DNA from: an uncultured Pelagibacteraceae bacterium
Lineage (GTDB): Bacteria; Pseudomonadota; Alphaproteobacteria; Pelagibacterales; Pelagibacteraceae
Assembly: GCA_902598485.1 (NCBI GenBank)
Contig: CACKBU010000001.1
Span: 96,017-160,016, forward strand
Reading direction: 5' to 3'
DNA: 64,000 nt
Shown: positions 61,114 to 64,000 of the stretch, in pieces
Position numbering within the stretch: the first letter of the stretch is position 1
Layout of the letters: each line of letters starts with the position of its first letter
Program-made: the position numbers and the translations under genes
Notes under the pieces: generated by a model
Database searches by the model: none
Told to the model about the DNA's origin: nothing
The model's input: only the letters and a program-made list of their open reading frames with translations

Positions 61114-61278
61114 ATGATTAAATATATTCTTCCAGCAATTATTATTTTTTTGATTGTTTTGTTCTGGGAGAAAATAACTGATTTTGTTGAGAAAAAGTTC
61201 AACATTAAGCTTAATTATATTGTTCTTAGCTCCATTATTGCTGCAATAGCAGTTATTCTTTTACTCCTAAATTACTAG
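61114..61278 (+). CDS. Small membrane protein, two predicted segments
   Basis: Open frame of 54 residues that starts three bases after the ABC permease stop and ends five bases before the next gene. Reading it by eye gives a product with two hydrophobic stretches, ILPAIIIFLIVLFW and YIVLSSIIAAIAVILLLL, separated by a charged loop (EKITDFVEKKFNIK). The tight spacing in an operon supports a real gene. No family was recognised. Confidence 0.6.
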   Translation: MIKYILPAIIIFLIVLFWEKITDFVEKKFNIKLNYIVLSSIIAAIAVILLLLNY

Positions 61279-61283
61279 GATTC

Positions 61284-61553
61284 ATGAACAGTCTGGAAGT
61301 TACAAATTTTAAAATTGAGGAAACTGAGGGAGTTTTTACCTTTAAAAATGAAAATACAACAATAGGCTTTGTTAGATTTAATGAAAAAGGTGAGGTAGAG
61401 TATATTTTTGTCAATCCAATTTTTAGAAAACAAGGGTTAGCAACTAAACTATTACAATTAGTAAAGCAAAAAACTGGAAAAGAAATAATACTTCAGGAAC
61501 CAATTAGCCCTTTAGGATCGAAATTATTAAAATCATTATATAAATGGAAATAA
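61284..61553 (+). CDS. Small GNAT-family N-acetyltransferase
   Basis: Protein of 89 residues with the short GNAT fold: VGFVRFNEKGEVEYIFVNPIFRKQGLATKLLQLVKQK, where the Arg-Lys-Gln-Gly-Leu-Ala turn is the acetyl-CoA pyrophosphate-binding motif A. It is shorter than typical GNATs and looks like the compact one-domain (Gcn5-related, YjdJ-like) forms. The substrate is unknown. It overlaps the following permease gene by ten bases. Confidence 0.78.
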   Translation: MNSLEVTNFKIEETEGVFTFKNENTTIGFVRFNEKGEVEYIFVNPIFRKQGLATKLLQLVKQKTGKEIILQEPISPLGSKLLKSLYKWK

Positions 61554-62290
61554 ACTTATTATTTTTTTTCACAGTTGTTCCAGCCATAATTTTGTACGGA
61601 ATTGCAAAATCAGGCCTAGGCGGATCCATGACTTTAATTTCTGTTCCGTTAATGACAATAGTGATGCCGCTAAATCAAGCTTTAGGAATTATTTTACCGA
61701 TTTTAATATTTTCAGATTTCATCGCTGTTTATAAATATAGAAAGGAATTTGACTTAGGAACTTTAAAGTTAATGGTGCCATTTGCAGCTATTGGGATATT
61801 TATTGGATCATTAACTTTTTCATATTTTTCAGAGGAATTACTAAAATTCATAATTGGAGTTATGGGCTTCTTATTTGCCGGACATTATTTTTTTTTTAAA
61901 AAAAATAAAGAAAAAAAATCAGAAAAAAACTTTTTTAAAGGTGGTACTTGTTCGGTAGTTGCAGGATTTACAAGTTTTTGTGTTCATGCAGGAGGAACTC
62001 CAACTAGCCTTTATTTACTTCCACTCAGAATGAAAAAAGAAATTTATGTAGGTACAAGAATATTTTTTTTCACTTTCGTAAACCTAATTAAACTTCCTTT
62101 GTATATTAATTTGTCTATGACAAACTTTGAGTCTTTTAAACAGTCAGCAACATTGTTCCCAGTTGCATTGTTTGGAATATTAATTGGATATCAATTAATT
62201 AAAATTATAGAGGAAAAATTATTTTACAATATTTTATATGCTTTAATTTTTGTTACTAGTGCAAAGCTTTTGTATGATTACCTGGTATGA
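61544..62290 (+). CDS. TauE/SafE-family membrane permease (second copy)
   Basis: Inner-membrane protein of 248 residues with about eight hydrophobic segments. The first TauE/SafE signature is GIAKSGLGGSMTLISVPLMT and the second GFTSFCVHAGGTPTSLYLLPLRM, a variant with His. It has the same length as the copy at 9662 but belongs to a different branch by eye. The substrate is probably an organic anion such as sulfite or a sulfonate; direction of transport is unknown. Confidence 0.87.
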   Translation: MEINLLFFFTVVPAIILYGIAKSGLGGSMTLISVPLMTIVMPLNQALGIILPILIFSDFIAVYKYRKEFDLGTLKLMVPFAAIGIFIGSLTFSYFSEELLKFIIGVMGFLFAGHYFFFKKNKEKKSEKNFFKGGTCSVVAGFTSFCVHAGGTPTSLYLLPLRMKKEIYVGTRIFFFTFVNLIKLPLYINLSMTNFESFKQSATLFPVALFGILIGYQLIKIIEEKLFYNILYALIFVTSAKLLYDYLV

Positions 62291-62344
62291 TTTAATAACG
62301 CATTAAAATTTTAAAATAAGTGTTAGATAATAATTATCATAAAA

Positions 62345-62899
62345 ATGAAAAAAAAATTTAAACCAAGAATTAAAGCAAGATTAAGAAAAAATAGACAAGT
62401 TTTAAGTAAAAATATTGATAATTTTTTTGGATGGGTAAAAGGTGCAAAACTTGTTGAGCTTAAAGAATGTAATCCTGAAGAGGATCCTGTTAGACCAGAA
62501 TTAGATAACAAGTTTAGAACAGGATATGGAAGAAAGATTTTTGGAGTAGAATATAAAGGAGAAATTCATGCTGTAATGTGTTTTGCTTATACAAATGAAA
62601 TTCCAAAAAGTGTTGAAGAGTTAGAAAAATTAAGCACTGATGCATTTCTTCAAACAGCAATGAGAGATCAATCAGGTGGTCAAATAGCAATTGCTTATAC
62701 TGTCTGGTCCAAAAAAAAGGGTGGGGGAAAATTAATTGTAAAAGAAGTATTTAAAAATATAAAAAAATCTAATCATTTAAATAGATTGGTAACCCTTTCA
62801 CCTCTCACAGAAATGGCAACAAATTTTCATGAGAGAAATGGCGCTAAATTAATTCAAATTAATGAAACTACACAAAATTTTGAATATAAAGTTATGTAA
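62345..62899 (+). CDS. GNAT-like hypothetical protein with basic N terminus
   Basis: Protein of 184 residues. The first 20 residues are strongly basic (KKKFKPRIKARLRKNR). The middle part, from KGEIHAVMCFAYTN through QIAIAYTVWSKKKGGGKLIVKEVFKNI, looks like a GNAT core with a Gly-rich acetyl-CoA-binding turn, and the end HERNGAKLIQINETTQNFEYKV is the typical last strands. It is related by pattern to short acetyltransferase-like proteins known from marine phages and bacteria. Substrate and true function are unknown. Confidence 0.6.
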   Translation: MKKKFKPRIKARLRKNRQVLSKNIDNFFGWVKGAKLVELKECNPEEDPVRPELDNKFRTGYGRKIFGVEYKGEIHAVMCFAYTNEIPKSVEELEKLSTDAFLQTAMRDQSGGQIAIAYTVWSKKKGGGKLIVKEVFKNIKKSNHLNRLVTLSPLTEMATNFHERNGAKLIQINETTQNFEYKVM

Positions 62900-62901
62900 C
62901 A

Positions 62902-63468
62902 ATGAAAATTATTAAACTTTATTTTATAGTATTTTGTACTTTATTTATTTTACCTTATTCTGCAGTTATGGCTTACGAAGAAGCAAATTATGAAGTTATC
63001 TTTAAAAATGAAGTTTATGAGATTAGGAAATATTCTGATCGTTTAGCGGTGGAAGCAATGACATCTGGAATAGATAGTAATTTTAGAAAGTTATTTAATT
63101 ACATTTCAGGCAGAAACGATACCCAAGAGAAAATTAAAATGACTACCCCAGTTACCCAAGTTGAAAAAAATGGAAATATGAGTATGCAATTTTACTTGCC
63201 CTCTAAATTTAATTCAGAAAATACACCAAATCCAAGCAGAGAAGACGTTAAAATAGTTAATATCGAAGGAGGATACTACGCGGTGCTGAGATATTCTGGA
63301 CGAGCATCTGATGGAAACTTTCTTAAGCATAAAGAAATTTTAGAAACAGAGTTACAAAAAAATAATATATCAATTATAAGCCCACCAATTAGAGCAACCT
63401 ATGATAGCCCATTTACCCTCCCAATGAAAAGAAGAAATGAGGCTATGTTTAAAGTTGAATTGAATTGA
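62902..63468 (+). CDS. SOUL haem-binding family protein, exported
   Basis: Protein of 188 residues with a signal peptide (LYFIVFCTLFILPYSAVMA, then YEEANYE) and a SOUL/HBP domain: YEVIFKNEVYEIRKYSDRLAVEA, FRKLFNYISGRN, KIKMTTPVTQV, YYAVLRYSGRA and a terminal RRNEAMFKVEL. SOUL proteins bind haem or other tetrapyrroles; in the periplasm this one may buffer haem. The residues IRKY in the first strand fit the family. Its stop overlaps the start of the carbonic-anhydrase-like gene (TGATG). Confidence 0.9.
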   Translation: MKIIKLYFIVFCTLFILPYSAVMAYEEANYEVIFKNEVYEIRKYSDRLAVEAMTSGIDSNFRKLFNYISGRNDTQEKIKMTTPVTQVEKNGNMSMQFYLPSKFNSENTPNPSREDVKIVNIEGGYYAVLRYSGRASDGNFLKHKEILETELQKNNISIISPPIRATYDSPFTLPMKRRNEAMFKVELN

Positions 63469-63881
63469 TGAAATCAAAATTTAAAGCAATGGTGTTATCT
63501 TGTATAGATCCAAGATTTCAACATTTAGTTTATAATTATTTAAAGAAAAAAAAATTAACAGGAAAATATAGTGCATTCACAATTGCAGGTGCGGCTATCG
63601 GGGTTACACATGATAAATTCAAGAAATGGCATAAGACTTTTTATGATAATTTAGAAACTTCTATTCAATTACACAAAATAGAAAAATTAATAGTAATTAA
63701 TCACAAAGATTGTGGTGCTGCTAAAATTGCTGATTCAAAAAAAAAATTCAATTCAACAAATGAAAAGAAAATTCATAAAGATTCGTTCTCTAAAATTAAA
63801 AAACAAATAAAAAAAAGATATCCAAAATTAAAAGTTGAATTAAATTTAATTTCTTTAGATGGTAAGGTTACTAAATTTTAA
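63468..63881 (+). CDS. Short beta-carbonic-anhydrase-like protein
   Basis: Cytoplasmic protein of 137 residues, shorter than usual beta-carbonic anhydrases (about 190-230). The zinc ligands are placed as in the family: CIDPRF (Cys-x-Asp; the usual form is CxDSR), and NHKDCGAAK (His-x-x-Cys). FTIAGAAIGVTHD matches the conserved glycine-rich turn after the first ligand. The C-terminal helices seem trimmed to SLDGKVTKF. The frame begins at TTG 63465, but ATG 63468 overlapping the previous stop is preferred. Its end overlaps a convergent partial gene. Confidence 0.75.
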   Translation: MKSKFKAMVLSCIDPRFQHLVYNYLKKKKLTGKYSAFTIAGAAIGVTHDKFKKWHKTFYDNLETSIQLHKIEKLIVINHKDCGAAKIADSKKKFNSTNEKKIHKDSFSKIKKQIKKRYPKLKVELNLISLDGKVTKF

Positions 63882-63999
63882 TTTTTTCTAAAATTAATTG
63901 ATGTCCAGTATATAAAATTTTATATTTAAAATCTTTTTTAAAAAACATAAATACACCAGACATAACTTCCTCAAAATATTTTTTGTTTCTTCTATAATC
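63871..63999 (-). CDS. Partial hypothetical gene at the right edge (C-terminal end)
   Basis: On the minus strand an open frame of about 42 codons enters from the window edge and ends with TAG at 63871. The visible end reads roughly as SGVFMFFKKDFKYKIL followed by YTGHQLILEKIKI. It is convergent with the carbonic-anhydrase-like gene and overlaps it by 11 bases, like several other convergent pairs here. No family can be named from this fragment. Confidence 0.4.
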   Translation of the reverse strand, partial: DYRRNKKYFEEVMSGVFMFFKKDFKYKILYTGHQLILEKIKI

Positions 64000-64000
64000 T

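Noticed and set aside
1..64000. CRISPR arrays, tRNA or rRNA genes, insertion sequences, integrases, phage genes
   Set aside because: Reading both strands showed no spaced direct repeats, no tRNA-like cloverleaf with T-loop sequence, and no transposase or integrase motifs. The accessory region appears to be metabolic rather than a mobile element.

Overview
The window is about 70% A+T, densely coded and has very short intergenic spaces. The longest gap between genes is about 190 bp (49389-49579), so no stretch over 300 bp lacks a gene. Gene content matches a streamlined marine alphaproteobacterium of the SAR11 / Pelagibacterales type: an operonic SUF system with SufU, many high-affinity transporters with separate binding proteins, and a TPP riboswitch in front of a ThiV-type symporter. 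This assignment is inferred from gene content and composition; no database search was run. I saw no rRNA, tRNA, CRISPR array, insertion sequence, integrase or phage gene.

Layout. (1) 1-4979: suf operon sufB(partial)-C-D-S-U-T-A for Fe-S cluster assembly. (2) 5046-10408: a small ORF, glnA, YbaK-like editing protein, EamA exporter, homocysteine methyltransferase, a 2OG-Fe(II) oxygenase and a TauE/SafE permease. (3) 10418-15959: molybdenum cofactor island, moaB on one strand and moaA-moaC-moaD-moaE-msrP-msrQ-xdhC(N)-xdhC(C) on the other. (4) 16003-25072: inositol-type genes (IolG, an IolG-like protein, IolE), a hydroxyacid dehydrogenase, a complete TRAP transporter, a Sel1-repeat protein and a di-haem peroxidase. 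(5) 25103-44685: accessory carbon-catabolism block: Gfo/Idh oxidoreductases, D-2-hydroxyacid dehydrogenases, two more 2OG oxygenases, a PanE-like reductase, a C11orf54-type zinc protein, a MarR-like regulator, a divergent PanB-like protein, an HpcH aldolase, an aldehyde dehydrogenase, IolD, a ribose/inositol-type ABC importer, FucU/RbsD, a PfkB kinase, an SDR and a PdxA homologue. (6) 44755-56554: TctCBA importer, SDR, ROK kinase, a GtsA/MalFGK-type glucose-like ABC importer, SDR, aldose epimerase and Gfo/Idh. (7) 56616-64000: secreted pentapeptide protein, TPP riboswitch plus ThiV-like symporter, thioredoxin-like protein, ABC-2 exporter, small proteins, a second TauE/SafE, a SOUL protein and a short beta-carbonic-anhydrase-like protein.

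How it works together. Four binding-protein transporters (TRAP, ribose-type ABC, Tct, glucose-type ABC) feed sets of sugar/polyol oxidoreductases. Three of the binding-protein genes are preceded by an almost identical strong ribosome-binding leader. Three are followed by strong intrinsic-terminator hairpins, and the TRAP binding protein by a hairpin without a clear T-run, which suggests the binding proteins are made in excess over their membrane partners. The most unusual part is 25-41 kb. Two divergent promoter regions there (about 29972 and 34550) share a 24-25 bp dyad-like element. They flank a unit encoding a MarR-like regulator, a C11orf54-type protein and a PanB-like protein that has lost the usual metal and substrate residues. 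This looks like one coordinately regulated catabolic regulon of unknown substrate.
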